A DNA stretch of 64,000 nt from Congeria kusceri (GCA_027627225.1 CM051034.1:16476980-16540979); one strand, 5' to 3'. Numbered from the stretch's first letter, positions 35,891-47,882 are shown. Made by a program: numbers and translations. Notes: generated by a model from the letters alone, not told the origin.

Positions 35891-37844
35891 CATTTCTTAA
35901 CATATTCTTACATCCATCCGTTATCATCATTTGAATTATGTAAGTATAATAAAGGCTGTATCATTTTTTAAATTCTACTTTTTAAGAGCTATGTTGCTAG
36001 AATAAACATATATTATTTCGCTATTTACTGATAATAATGCAATAGCAGTTAAAATTAAACGTCAAAACAAATACATATGTTTACTCATTTTTTTATTTTT
36101 TGTAATTGTCAAGACATCTATGAACAACTCCTGCAAATGTGCAGATCTCTTAATGCAGAAAGACGTCTGCTTCAATTAGGGAGTAATTGTTACATTTAGT
36201 ATTAACATGCTGCACAAAAATCAAATAAAACGGTTAATAGATAAAGGGACATTGCCTTTCAAAATAAGAATACAATTACGAAAAAGGTATAATACGTATG
36301 AAATAGCTTGAAACGTATTTTGATTGTGTTCGCAAACGCATAATATTGCAATCGTCTGAAATAGTTATATTGATAAAAATTCGCAATAATTGTACATAAA
36401 CTACTTACCATTTAACTCCGCATATTTCTGACTCTTTATACTCAATAATATTACATTTAACTATATTTTGTTATTATTTTACGTTTATTTCGTAAGATAA
36501 TTGTTTTGGAAAGAAATATCCTTTACTTTAATTAACTTAAAACAGAACAGCAAGAGAACACAAAATACGAACAGAATCTTTAAATATCGAACTTAATAAA
36601 ACTATACATTTTAGCAATATCCTATCAATGCCACCGATCAAAGTGTATTGACTGTTTACAAATAATTTATACTTTCAAACCTGTTAACTTAAATCAGATG
36701 ATACAGTTGTACTTTTGCCAAGCAAATGAAATCAAAGAGTGCGAGGACAGACATTTTGCTCAGCAAAAATAAATCAAATGAGCCACAAGACGATTCCATA
36801 AATTGCACCCATTATTTGCAGACGTGATGCTGTTTCACAATGGTTTGGCAATCAAAATTGAAGGATGACGGGCAATCAAAATTGAATGATGACGGTGATG
36901 TTTCAAATAGATGAATATATCTGCAAAACTGTTAACAGACTACTAGCTGGTACTATATGATTTCAAAATACAATACTTGCCTCAAATGGTAGTCAAGAGA
37001 GTCGTCACAGCATTCAACTATTTAGCATTTTTGCAAATCGAATGGCACTTCAATTACGCAATGACGTCATTGTTCCGTTGAATGAACACTTTAATTGCAT
37101 TCTTGAAAATAAAAGCAAATATAGGATTGTATTTCAATATCCGTTCGTTATTTCAATGTATTTGACTTTATATAAAGCAAAGTAATGTGATCTGTCTGCT
37201 GGTTTAATTTTAAAATATCAAAGACATAATTATGTTCATTAAAAAAAAAAGAAGTTGACCAACTGACCATAAGCTTATCCGTTTAATACATATAACTAAT
37301 ACAAATACATTCAAACAAAATGACCTTAAGTATGCGAGTATGCGAACTAAATGTAACTATTATTTTATATAATTAAACGGAACTGATGCGTAAGTGTACA
37401 CTATTCAAATGATCACACACAAAAAACTCATGCAATTGTTATCACTGCAATTGTACATGTATCTTAACAAACATGCTGAAACTTAAGAAACTTAAGAAAC
37501 TTAAAAAGGATAAATTATCACGTTTGAATTGTATATTCAAGAAGTAGCATTTGATAGAGTTTTGCTAATTTTGGTAATTCGCTGATGTCGTTAAATACAG
37601 GATGGTTCGACGTCTTGTAAAAGCATCGTACGTTCAAACATCGGGCAATAGACCTGACCGCATTTGTAGTCTGTTCATGTGTCTCTGACATTGATATTTA
37701 TATTTGACAATATCAAAGACATCCACACACTTAAAAAGGAAATTGGAACAACTATCTATTATGGTGAAGTGATTAAGTCAATTAAGATTTTAATAGACGG
37801 ATCTCTATAAGATCAATAAACCCGCCTTCTGTTAAGGCTACTCA
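35891..37844. other. Non-coding stretch
   Basis: No gene recognised. A 25-bp near-duplicate 'ggcaatcaaaattgaa' occurs at about 36847 and 36872, and 'aaacttaag' repeats near 37480-37505. Confidence 0.35.
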
Positions 37845-38445
37845 GATCAATCTCCGACAAACACCATTTACAGAATATTAATATTTTACAAGACGTCTTG
37901 TCTCGGTCAAGCAATTGGGTCCTTGTCTTGTCTCGGTCAAGCAATTGGGTCCTGGCTATTCAATATATTAGCTTAACACATTGTAAATCATATATTGATT
38001 CGCCTACTGTTGAGGCTCCTCAGGATAATCTCCGACAAACACCGTTTACATAATAATAATATCTTACAAGACGTCTTGTCTCAGTCAAGCAATAGGGTCC
38101 TCGTCTTGTCTCGGTCAAGAAATTGGGTCCTCGTCTTGTATCGGTCAAGCAATTGGGTCCTTGTCTTGTCTTTGTCAAGCAATTGGGTCCTGGCTCTTAT
38201 ATATATATTTGCTTAACACATTGCAAATCATACATTGATTCACGTACTGTTGATGCTATTCAGGTCAATCTCCGACAAACACCGTTTACATAATATTAAT
38301 ATCTTACAAGACGTCTTGTCTCAGTCAAGCAATAGGGTCCTCGTCTTGTCTCGGTCAAGAAATTGGGTCCTCGTCTTGTATCGGTCTAGCAATTGGGTCC
38401 TCGTCTTGTCTTTGTCAAGCAATGGCGTCCTGGCTCTTGTTTTAG
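37845..38445. repeat. Higher-order tandem repeat: 30-bp units inside 178-240 bp units
   Basis: Outer units start at 37851, 38029 and 38269 with 'tctccgacaaacacc'. Each holds copies of a 30-bp motif, 'cgtcttgtctcggtcaagca' plus 'attgggtcct'. The first outer unit has two inner copies and the next two have four each, which accounts for the 178 against 240 bp lengths. Frames in the second and third units are open because 30 is divisible by three. Confidence 0.9.
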
Positions 38446-38554
38446 CTTAACACATTGTAAATCATATATTGTTTGGTAAGTTATAGCCTTCAAAATCGGC
38501 ATTTTGCGCTCGCTGTATCTTGTTATACGGAATTTTATTTATTGCATTTTATAA
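38446..38554. other. Spacer between repeats
   Basis: Short non-coding spacer after the third outer unit. Confidence 0.3.
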
Positions 38555-39445
38555 TAATCAGTCGGGATGCACAGTGTCCCGATTGTATCTTTCTACGTAT
38601 ACCAACGGTTGTTGTAGGACGAGAGTACGAATATCAACGACACTTGTAGATAACCGCAGCCGATTCCCACGGTTTCACCAAGATATGATGCGACCTGATA
38701 CGGTTGTAATACGCTAGCGTCAGATATACGCTTACGGTACTAGACGATTTTTAACGTTTCTCCTAAGATTGTAGTAGGATTAAAGAAGATTCATCACGAT
38801 AAACCTACGACCAGCCAATAATTTCTCACGCTTCACTACGCTTCAATTCGATTTGGACATCACGATGCCTCGTGCATAATCGTGGCACCAACGTAGGCAA
38901 ACGTAGTGAGTGCTTAGTTACATCGCCATAAACCGTACAGGCAACTTCATTGTCGCGTTGTCGTTGTCCATAGTGTATATTCGCGAGAAGTCTTGATAGT
39001 TGCCGCTAAAGATCCTACTGGAATCGTAACTGAGTCGTAGGGCAAGCGTAGAAATCCGTACCATATACGCAGCAAAACGTTCCATAACGTAGTACAGTCT
39101 TGTAATATATGTGTCATAAAATCAGTCACGATTAATCACGACAAAACACGAAAGGCCACGAATGCCTCTACGATGGCTGTAAGAATAAGCCAGATTGAGA
39201 TACGATGGCACTAGGATGGTCCTACGCTTTGGAAAAATCGTAGAGGCGCTACGATAAGCCACGAATGTTTTGAACATGTTCAAAACTGTCGTAGCGCTTC
39301 CCGATCGATAAGGATCACCCAAGAATCATCAAGATTCACAAAGATGCCAGTACGTATGTGTTTACGATTTACCACGCATCACCAAGATTTTGTAAATTGT
39401 GGGCAATCGTAGCCAAAATCGTGACAGTGTGACCGGGGCTTAATT
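38555..39445. mobile_element. Probable non-autonomous element rich in 'cacga/acgat' motifs
   Basis: Left edge 'gtcgggatgcacagtgtccc' and right edge 'cgtgacagtgtgaccggggc' are imperfect inverted complements. The interior is composed of degenerate short repeats ('atcacga', 'ccacgaatg', 'cgtagcgc') and is richer in CG than its flanks. No protein is encoded; ORFs at 38947-39322 are by-products. Confidence 0.5.
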
Positions 39446-41300
39446 TAGTGACATGCGGTATTTTGTTTTGCTTTTTCCTTGTTCTTATCTTTCATCTTAC
39501 TATACACAAATGTACAAAACGCGTCATACATTTAACTCATTCGTTAATGAAGAGTTTTTAACAAACACCACTTTTTACATATGATAAATCATCTGATCAT
39601 ACATTATTGAAAGTGTGGTTACGATTCTAGTGTTTGTATTATTGTAGCAACATGCTTACTGCTAGTGGTCTTATTTATTTAACATAAACCAATGACCGTT
39701 GCTGCAGCCATCAAGTCAATATTGGTAATAAGGTAATTTTGTGCTGCTGGATCCTATCCCAGAACATAAACAACAACAATGATTTTCAGAACTACATGTC
39801 ATTGTGCAAAAATTGTTGATAACAAATAATACACATTAGGACTACAAAGTATACGTATTATAATTTACATGTGTTACAGGTGCAGTCCGATAACCTGTCA
39901 ATCAAATATGCATGTTCTATTAGATTTATTTTAACATATGTTTTTATTATGTTAACATAATTCGTTGCTTGACTGGAAACAAACACAATGTACCGGTCGT
40001 AGTAAAATTATGCACGTTAACTATGAGGCAATTGTTGAATGAGCCCTTGAAACGCGAAATCAGAAAAAGAAATGTAATTTAAATCTTTTTGACAAAATAC
40101 ATATGTCGGTTAAATAAATAGTGTAACAGACCAAACTAATTACCCAACTGCAAGAGGATAAGAATAGAATGACAATGTTGAAGGCGTCGGTTAAATATCA
40201 TGATAAACGAAAAGCAGTGTAAACGTAACTTACGCAGCGTCCAGATATACAGTCTCCGGAAAGCAATTATTTTGCATTACAAATTATACCTGTGTCTTAC
40301 TACATGCACGGCATTAACCTGTCTTACAAATATCACGCAAGAAGAAACTGTTTGCATCAACACTAAAACATAACTCGCAACACAGTTCGCACGATTACCG
40401 AATGATTGTGAAACAATTAAAATCTTGTGGAGCACCCTTCTGTGTATACGGCTGTGGATTTATGGCCCCAGGGCATCTGTTATGGCACATTTTATGGTCC
40501 CCCCCCCCCTCCCCCCCCCCTGGGTGGGAACAGAAAACAAGTGTTGCTTGTTGAGAAAACATGGCTTTTAACAATGTATAATTAATTATCTTCGATTAAT
40601 TATGTAACACATTCTAATGATTGTTGGATTGGTAAAAAATAAACTGTTTTGTATAAATAATTGCAATTTTATAGCCCCACAAAATGTTACATAATGGAAA
40701 TTCCAAGTTTAACTGCCATTTGTTTCATTCACCACACAAACTTAATTTAGCTATAATTAAATATAGCAATTCTGATTTTCCATGGTTTTTACAGCACTGA
40801 ATGCAGAATAAAATTTGCTTTAATTCATACATTGACATTACCAAGCTAGAACAATAATTTATACCTGAAAAATGGCAATAATTGTTGCGAATTTTAGAAA
40901 ATATTTTCTTTTAGCAAGAGCATCATCGATGTTTTTTGCTTGAAATAAGTCTTTTACTTTAATTCTCCACATTAAAACTTACATGAGTGTATACAGTAAT
41001 TGATAATCTTTCCAAATATGTATACTTTATTTAATCTACAAATGTATACATTATGAATATACATTGTCTAACATATACATATTTACATATTTCCAAGTAT
41101 TTTGGAACATCTGATAAACCTCTGATAAGCAGTCCAGATATTCAGAGTATCTGTCCTAATGACCCTTCAGAATAAATTGGGTTAATACGTGGATAACATC
41201 TGAAGGCATTATTTAAATGTTTTGGCATAACATGCATCAAAAAGTTGTGCCCTGATTTTTTAAGAAAAAATAGTAAATGAATATTTTTTGGCATTATATC
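39446..41300. other. Non-coding stretch with a poly-C tract
   Basis: A C-run at 40499-40520 is the only strong feature. No exon or RNA recognised. Confidence 0.4.
40499..40520. repeat. Poly-C tract
   Basis: Twenty-two bases of C with one T interruption. Such runs are prone to length variation and sequencing error. Confidence 0.85.
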
Positions 41301-41372
41301 AAATTCGTAGCGGGCCATAAAAATACGTTGCGGCGATGCCTGAGAAACAAATCATTAACTTTTTTTTAGCCT
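41301..41372 (+). repeat. Short dispersed repeat, copy 1 (pairs with 62431-62500)
   Basis: Shares 'cgggccat', 'cgttgcggcg' and 'tgcctgagaaacaaatcatt' with 62431-62500 in the same orientation. Confidence 0.75.
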
Positions 41373-41945
41373 ATAAATGATTAATTGACTTCGAAATGTG
41401 TATGTATTATGCAAAGATAACTTCCAAGATGAAGGTCGGGTATATTACTTAAGAATAACTATACGCGTCTGATAAAAAATAATTTTCATTCATTCCCGCA
41501 ATTACTTTCGTACATTGTTAATTTGTTAAATTTAGCTGACAAATTTATATAATAATGATGTTTACGTACATTATTTACATTATTCATGTATCATTGGTGA
41601 AAACATGGGGCGGTATGATCGGTTTATTTACGGTACAAATATTAATAATTATTAAATTAATCACAATTTAAATTTGGGATCCGAGAAGTTTTCTTATGGT
41701 GTCCGAAAAATCTGGGGCCGGAGAAGTCTTTTTATATAGGTGGGGACCGAAAAATCTGGGGTCCGAGAAGCCACGTAAACGATAATCTTGGCCCTCTTGT
41801 ATCATATGTTTAGGGTAAAAATGATATCTCGGTATACTAATGTCAACGCCGATTGTCTTTTTTTTAAAGACATTTCTTGTCTCTTTTATACACAGACAGC
41901 GAGCGACACGTGGTTTGTTCGAATATCAAAAAACTGCATGTTGCA

Positions 41946-42565
41946 AGCAAGCCCATGTGGGTCCCAGAAAGAAAGCCCAAATTGGCGCACTACAAGAAAG
42001 CCCATATGGGTCCTAGCAAGAAAGCCCATATAGATCCCCAGGCAAGCAAGCCCATATGGGTCCCAGCAAGAAAGCCTATATGGGTCCCGAACAATATGTC
42101 CATATGGATCAACAACAGAAAGCCCATAAAGGTCCCAGCAAGAGAGCCCTTATGGGGTTCCAAAGAATCAAGCCCATATGGGCCCCAGCAAGAAGGCTGG
42201 GTCCTCAACAAACAAGCCCATATGGATCACAAAGAGAAAGCTGACATGGGTCCCCAGCAATCAAGCCCGTATGGATCCCATTCAAGCAGCCCTTTATGGG
42301 TCCCATCAAAAAAGCCCATTTGGGTCCCCAGCAATAAAGCACATATAGGTTCTGGCAAGCCATCCCATGTGGGCCCGATGTGGGATATGCCTGGGCTTAT
42401 TAACTACATAGGCCCCATGTAGGTCCCACATATATGTCATGCCCATATCAGTGTCAGATGGGTCCCAGGCCAACAAGCTCAAATGGGTCCCAGCAAGAAA
42501 GCCCACATGGGTTCACACAAGCAAATCCATATGAGCCCCATCAAGAAAGCACATGTCGGTCCCCA
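41946..42565. repeat. Degenerate satellite of about 24 bp, centred on CCCATATGGG
   Basis: About 25 units of 'gcaagaaagcccatatgggt' plus 'ccca'. Most units contain the 10-bp palindrome CCCATATGGG or a near variant. Unit lengths vary around 24 bp. The 181-codon plus-strand frame (41877-42422) spells repeats like KPIWVPAR and arises from the array. Confidence 0.85.
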
Positions 42566-42734
42566 AAAAAATTCTGGCTTGTTTAACAAGTTGATTAACA
42601 TCTACATGATAAGTTGATAGAAATGTGCAAGTACAATTAATTATTAACAGAACGCAACCGCAATTCAATTTCAAATTAACATGCACAGTCAGTTTATAAA
42701 CATAAATTCCTTTATTGAAATATTCGCTCTTATG

Positions 42735-43177
42735 ATTCTCTGGACGCTAATTGATGCATGTATATTATAACAGCTATACACCGGCAGCTAAACGCGGGCT
42801 ATTTTTAGAAAGATAGTGAGTGTGTTGAACTCGCTAGAATCAAATAGAGCGTACTGCTAGGCTAAACAAAATAGTGTATTATTTATGGGAATGAACTTAA
42901 TATTCTGTTCATGACATACAATGAGAAAATATGTTCACACTTATGCTCAATTCTAGAGTGTATATCAATAATATGTTTATAACTTTATTTTAACCGCTTA
43001 TGTAACATTTTAAAGTATGCAACAGTTGTTGGTATACATTAAACCATTGTTGTAAGTTTGCATTCCCTAAAATAAGAAAATTTGCCCAATTCTATTGGCA
43101 TTCAATTTTCCCGCTGCATAATTATCGCAAGAATTCTAGGTCAAAAGTGATCTTAGACAGCTACGCCGAAAAAACGA
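42735..43177 (+). repeat. Dispersed repeat, copy 2 (lacks the MITE)
   Basis: Direct-orientation match of 16555-17243 without the 205-bp insertion: 'ctcgctagaatcaaatagag' is the empty site. It ends at 'gccgaaaaaa' like copy 1, about 240 bp before the pseudogene ATG. Confidence 0.8.
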
Positions 43178-43418
43178 GCGTTATTCTCGTAATACCTGTC
43201 TGAGTTTGTCAAGAAGGTTGTAATGCAGAACGTTAAGGTGCAGCATAAACAACTTGATATTTATGCACAGTGACAGTTATTTGAAGTGCGGAAATATATG
43301 TGACACTAACAAACAAGCTACAGCGTTTTACAAGCGTTTTACAACTGACGAAAATTCGGGAGTAATAATGTATTATAAATAAATTGTTGCAACTGCGTTT
43401 GAGAGTACAAATATAATC

Positions 43419-43475
43419 ATGGCGACCAACCAATCAAATGCGAATAAAAGCTCGGCCGTTCCAAATGATATGTCC
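43419..43475 (+). pseudogene. Pseudogene exon 1
   Basis: Encodes MATNQSNANKSSAVPNDMS, 19 codons as in the intact copy, ending at GTAAGT. It keeps sequons NQS and NKS. The ATG and preceding 'aaatataatc' match the paralogue. Confidence 0.8.
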
Positions 43476-43815
43476 GTAAGTATGCTTGCTTAATAGTGGC
43501 GTTCTGTTATAAAATAAATATAATTTGAAAGAGCTAAATTAATATATAATTAAATAAATAACTATATGATGTCTATACTTTTTCAACGTCTTGTTCATCA
43601 ATCATATTGCTATCTTCGCGATTGTTATTTGTTGGTTTCAACCTTTCAATAACACAAAGTGTTTTCCATCTGCTAATTGAATTTCTATATTTAAATGTGT
43701 CTAAGGTTTGTTTCGGAAGTTTCTTATGGCTTTAAGTAAAACAGATTGAATTCAATTTATTTTTCACTTTAGTATATACTAAAAATATGTTATGTATAAT
43801 ACGATCTATTTAAAT

Positions 43816-43842
43816 ATATTATTATTAGCATCATTATTATTA

Positions 43843-43879
<37 letters not shown>

Positions 43880-43942
43880 GTATGTATGTATTATTATTAT
43901 TATTATTATTATATGTATTATTATTGTTATTATTATTATTAT
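43816..43942. repeat. (ATT)n microsatellite in the first intron
   Basis: Long, lightly interrupted ATT repeats, with 'gtatgtatgt' interruptions. Confidence 0.9.
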
Positions 43943-44418
43943 AACGGAAGTTGTATGTATATAACATGCGTGATTGCAATGTGTTACATAATAATACTAT
44001 ACATGTTTGATGTTAATAATGCTTCCGATTAGAAAAGATTCGAAAATATATTCTAGTAATAGTCTAAGCTAATTAATTACGTTTTATAAATAAAGGTAAG
44101 CATGTGGTGGTAATTAATGTTGAATGTGTCAGAGCGTTCGTGCGAGAATGTTGCAATAAAACAGTTTAAAATTGTTTCAATGACTTGCTGCTATTGTTCT
44201 CGTAGATGAACTATGTCGGTGGAATTACTATGGCTTTGTCCTACTGTAAATGTATACACTGTAATTGGTTATTTGATTTGTATTAATTGTTTGTTTCTTT
44301 AAGCTCTGTATTTAAAAAAAACAGGTAAACTATATAGCCTTTGCTCGAGCCATAAAAAACTAATTGCTCTCAGTTATATCGCTTTGTCTGTAATTTCAGT
44401 GATTGTTCACTGAGTTTA

Positions 44419-44540
44419 GATTGCTAATGGTATTGTTGCAAGTTCAATACTGTTGCTTCTGCAGGGATCGTATGTGGCCATCGCCGTGATTGCTAATGGT
44501 ATTGTTGCAAGTTTAATACTGTTGCTTTTGCAGGGATCGT
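44419..44540 (+). repeat. 53-bp duplication carrying a splice acceptor
   Basis: Copies 44419-44471 and 44488-44540 (period 69) differ at two positions. Each contains 'attgctaatggtattgttgc' and a pyrimidine-rich tract ending in CAG/GGATCGT, so the acceptor of exon 2 is present twice. Confidence 0.9.
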
Positions 44541-44605
44541 CATCTTGGCACGGCAGAAAGACGTCAACAGGCTTCACTTGTTCATCCTCCAACTAGCGAT
44601 TGCCG
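44465..44605 (+). pseudogene. Pseudogene exon 2 with disrupted TM1
   Basis: The first eight codons (GSYVAIAV) match, then 47 bases copied from the preceding intron end replace 48 bases of TM1 before 'atcgtcatcttggcacggca' resumes. The length change shifts the frame and reading ends at TAG near 44592. Using the second acceptor at 44531 is also out of frame. Confidence 0.8.
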
Positions 44606-45782
44606 GTAAACCATCGTGTGACGTACTTTCAAAATGCTTCTCATTACTATATCAAACTCACATTAATAAAGCAGTTGTCTTGTCTGATTCCACAACATTT
44701 GCATACAATACATACAAATACTAAGTGAAAAATGAAATACAAATATATTGTCACCGGTCTTGATTAGATTTAAATTGCAAATACATAACATGCACTTATG
44801 CATTAAAACTGCAAAATTTCTGCGCGTGTCAAACCTAACTTTAATCTCCAATAAAAGACGAAAATGGCAAAATAAAGGTGTGATGTTAGGTTATATATAG
44901 CAACTAACATTTAATGAAAGCAAACATTACCAAAGAAATGAAGTACAGAAAGCAAATGCTAAGAAATGTTGATTTTATATATTCAGTGTGACTGATAAAA
45001 CCAAAGAAATTCTTACTTTATCAACCACATATTTGGGATTACCGGTATATAAAGTTCTACATAATATAATTCTGTCAAACTATTTGACGGTATTCATATA
45101 TATGTTCTCATCATAAAACAAGAATAAAATATATAGGTCGACGCAAAAATATTGGAATAAAACTTAAAAAATGATCACTACCGTACAGGTCATTTTTCAA
45201 AAATACAGCAATTCAACAGACTTATGTGCAAAATTTGAGAAAAAAAAATACACGCAGGTTGAAAAAATATCACACTATTAAACGGTCGTAACAGCTTACA
45301 AAGGAAACCAATAATAACAACTACAATCCCAAAGTTCCTACACGTCCGAAATAGTGTGTCCGAAATAATGTGTTCTTGTTGAAGTTCGACATTAAACGGT
45401 TCTGTCGGATGTTTTGTATTTTCATGTCATGATTTCAGTCGAGCAGATGATAATAAACCTAACAGAACATGTTTTTATATGAATCAACCTTTCTTTCGAA
45501 ATAAATAACCAACGACAAATCAGTAAAATATCCGATTATCCGCATAATAGCAAATTAAGCGGTGATATGTTTAAAATATCCTCGGTATAAAAAACTGCCG
45601 CGACATTCGGATAATCGGGAAAAAAATATATTTATTTTATGTAGTTACAAGTATACCTGCAAAACAACAATGTGTGTGTCCTTCTGAAAGAATGGTGTAT
45701 CTGATATTAAAACTTTATATAACACTTAAACTGCTGCGCTGAACCGATACATATTCCTGTAATGGACATGCTAAAATTGCAG

Positions 45783-45984
45783 ATCTCTGTGTCAGTATAG
45801 TTAGCGTTGTTGGCGACGGCGTATTCTACGGAATTCTGCGAGGTGAATTGTTCTTGGGAGACGCCGTGTCGCATTTGGCGCTACTCCTCGTTTGTGGTTC
45901 TTGTTGTGTCCAATAATCTTCTCATCGGAATGAGCGCGGATCGCTTCCTAGCTGTGCTGTACCCGCTTAGAGCAATAACAGGAG
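45783..45984 (+). pseudogene. Pseudogene exon 3 with 2-bp deletion
   Basis: 202 nt against 204 in the paralogue. The loss lies between GAC GCC and the TM3 Cys codon. Downstream sequence still spells WRYSSFVVLVVSNNLLIGMS and DRFLAVLYPL in the shifted frame. Confidence 0.85.
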
Positions 45985-46433
45985 GTAACGATATGAGTTG
46001 CAGTCACTAATTTGACTTACTTGAAAAAAATGTGTTGTTTTTTTTTATATGCAAAACAGCTGCATGGTACATATACGATGGCTGTTCGGAAAGATGTATG
46101 ACCACTGTGTGTCTTTTTTATTCATTTACAGTTACTTCACCTTTTGTTTACAAAACAGTAGTGTATATTGTCGTCAAACAGATATTCCAGAACCTCTTAT
46201 GAATATTGTTGCATTAATTATTAAATGTATATTGTATCACAAATAGCAAAGATGATTATTGTTGTTGCATTACGTGTTTTCTTTCGTTCAGCGTTATTTT
46301 ATTTCAGTATATCTTATATATACGTTAAAACATATGATATGTATAACAATAATAATAAGATCTGCATTTCATCGGACTATTTTTCCTAGATTCGAGGAGG
46401 CTAAAATTATATGCTCAATTTTCTACATTGTAG

Positions 46434-46966
46434 AGTACCGTCCGTACAAAGCCATAGTTATTGGATCATGGATAATGGCCTTACTGATTCCTGTATGGAC
46501 GTTTCCTTACACAGGCGTTGTCCTACATGGTGGTCTCTACTACTGTGCCATTGAATTCCCACCAATAGCCTGGAAGGTTGGTTTCCATTCTTTAACTCTA
46601 AACTAATAAAGAAAAACTGTTATTATTAAATAATCAAAATGGTAATTACTACATAAATACAAGTCTATACACGTTTAGTATTTTAAAACACATTTCTGAT
46701 CACGTCTATATATTTAAATTATATATCCGGACAAATCAAATGGAACCGAATAAAATGCTCAAACACATAAATTTACTGGCTGTAAAAACGTTGTTGTTGA
46801 TTACTAGTAAGTGTGTCATTTCAGATTCATGTGACGTGCACACTTCTCTTCGTGTTCTTCATCTCTTTTCTCGTTATAACCGCCTGATATATTGGCATCT
46901 GTGTTGTCGTCTGGGAGCATTTGCAGGAAAGCCGTAATCTTACAGAAATGAAATATATATTGAAAG
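46434..46966 (+). pseudogene. Pseudogene exons 4 and 5
   Basis: Exon 4 (46434-46576) encodes EYRPYKAIVIGSWIMALLIP and a loop with Cys. Exon 5 (46825-46966) encodes IHVTCTLLFVFFISFLVITA and then TGA at 46885-46887; the TM5 Pro is also replaced by Ser. After the stop the frame continues YIGICVVVWEHLQESRNL. Confidence 0.88.
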
Positions 46967-47276
46967 GTAAAATAAAGAAATTACAAAATGAAGTATTCAA
47001 ATACATTTTAATTATTTGAAATACATGGGGCCATGGATCTGTTTTCATTTAGCTCTTGATTGCAGCAGTGTCATATCAACTGTCCGTTCTCGAAACCATA
47101 CAATACGAAGCGTATGTTCTCTCCTGGCTAGAATAAAACATTTCTGTACAATCTGAATAATAATTAAAGTTTTTGCATATTCGTCGAATAATATCTGTAT
47201 ATTTTTTAAAAATATACTAACGTTTTTCTATGTAGCTAAATGGCCCCGAATAACCTAAATGTGTGCATGATTTCAG

Positions 47277-47882
47277 AATCAAGTATGCCGTCAGGTCACA
47301 AAACCCAAAACGCTGGTTTACTACCCAAAGCAAGAATTAGAACAATCAAGATGACTTTGATAATATGCTTTGGTAAGTAATTCTTCATGATCAATGTATT
47401 CGTGAATTCAGTAAATTATGCATTCTCTCAGGAAAATATATATACATGCATTTAAAATATGTAAAATTGCAAATTGATAGATGTGTACTGACAAAGTTCA
47501 TATTATTGACCTTTCTGTTTTACACGATGACGTAGAACTGCGTTATTTGGTGCATGTAATGATGGGCATTTCATTATCCAGGAACACTGAAATAAAAATT
47601 ACAGTATGAGTAATGTTTAACTGATTAATGTTTTTCAAATCAAGAGAATTATTTGTTTCTCAAATTATTACAGCGTTCTTTATTTGCTGGCTGCCTGCCA
47701 CAGTGTTTCACATCCTTGACGTCTACCGCATTAATGTGCTTGAGCGTCGCTACTTCATTGTCCTCCAGCGTCTGTATCCCCTCAACAGCGCGTGCAATCC
47801 AATTATATTATTGTTGTTCAGCAAGAAAAAACCTGTTACCATGCTGGTCACCATAGTATACCGAAACTACAAAAGGTTATGA
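47277..47882 (+). pseudogene. Pseudogene exons 6 and 7
   Basis: Exon 6 (47277-47372) differs from the paralogue at two residues. Exon 7 (47674-47882) encodes FFICWLPATVFHILDVY and NSACNPIILLLFSKKK, then a tail in a different frame from the intact copy, ending YRNYKRL. These two exons remain open. Confidence 0.85.

Larger units (their letters stand above)
43419..47882 (+). pseudogene. Pseudogenised CCAP / NPS receptor-like GPCR (inverted paralogue)
   Basis: Seven exons match the gene at 4731-10123 one for one: 43419-43475, 44465-44605, 45783-45984, 46434-46576, 46825-46966, 47277-47372 and 47674-47882. All GT-AG sites are kept. Lesions seen: part of TM1 is replaced by a copied intron end and acceptor, leaving exon 2 one base short; two bases are missing before the TM3 Cys at 45865/45866; TGA at 46885-46887 in TM5 stands where the other copy has Cys; and four bases differ in length after 'ttcagcaagaa'. 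DRY is DRF and NPIIF is NPIIL. Exon 4 is one codon shorter, in frame. A receptor cannot be made from this copy, though transcription and splicing may persist. Confidence 0.88.

Noticed and set aside
37995..38450. Two ORFs with VLVLSRSSNW-like repeats
   Set aside because: They are by-products of the 30-bp inner repeat unit, which is divisible by three.
41877..42422. 181-codon ORF as a gene
   Set aside because: It spells out the CCCATATGGG satellite in one frame; overlapping frames on both strands are open for the same reason.
44663..44851. ORF after pseudogene exon 2
   Set aside because: Minus-strand frame within an intron, with no family resemblance.
46885..46887. TGA replacing a Cys codon as a possible selenocysteine codon
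   Set aside because: Cys-to-TGA is the classic selenoprotein pattern, but this copy also has two upstream frame-breaking lesions, and GPCRs of this class are not known selenoproteins.
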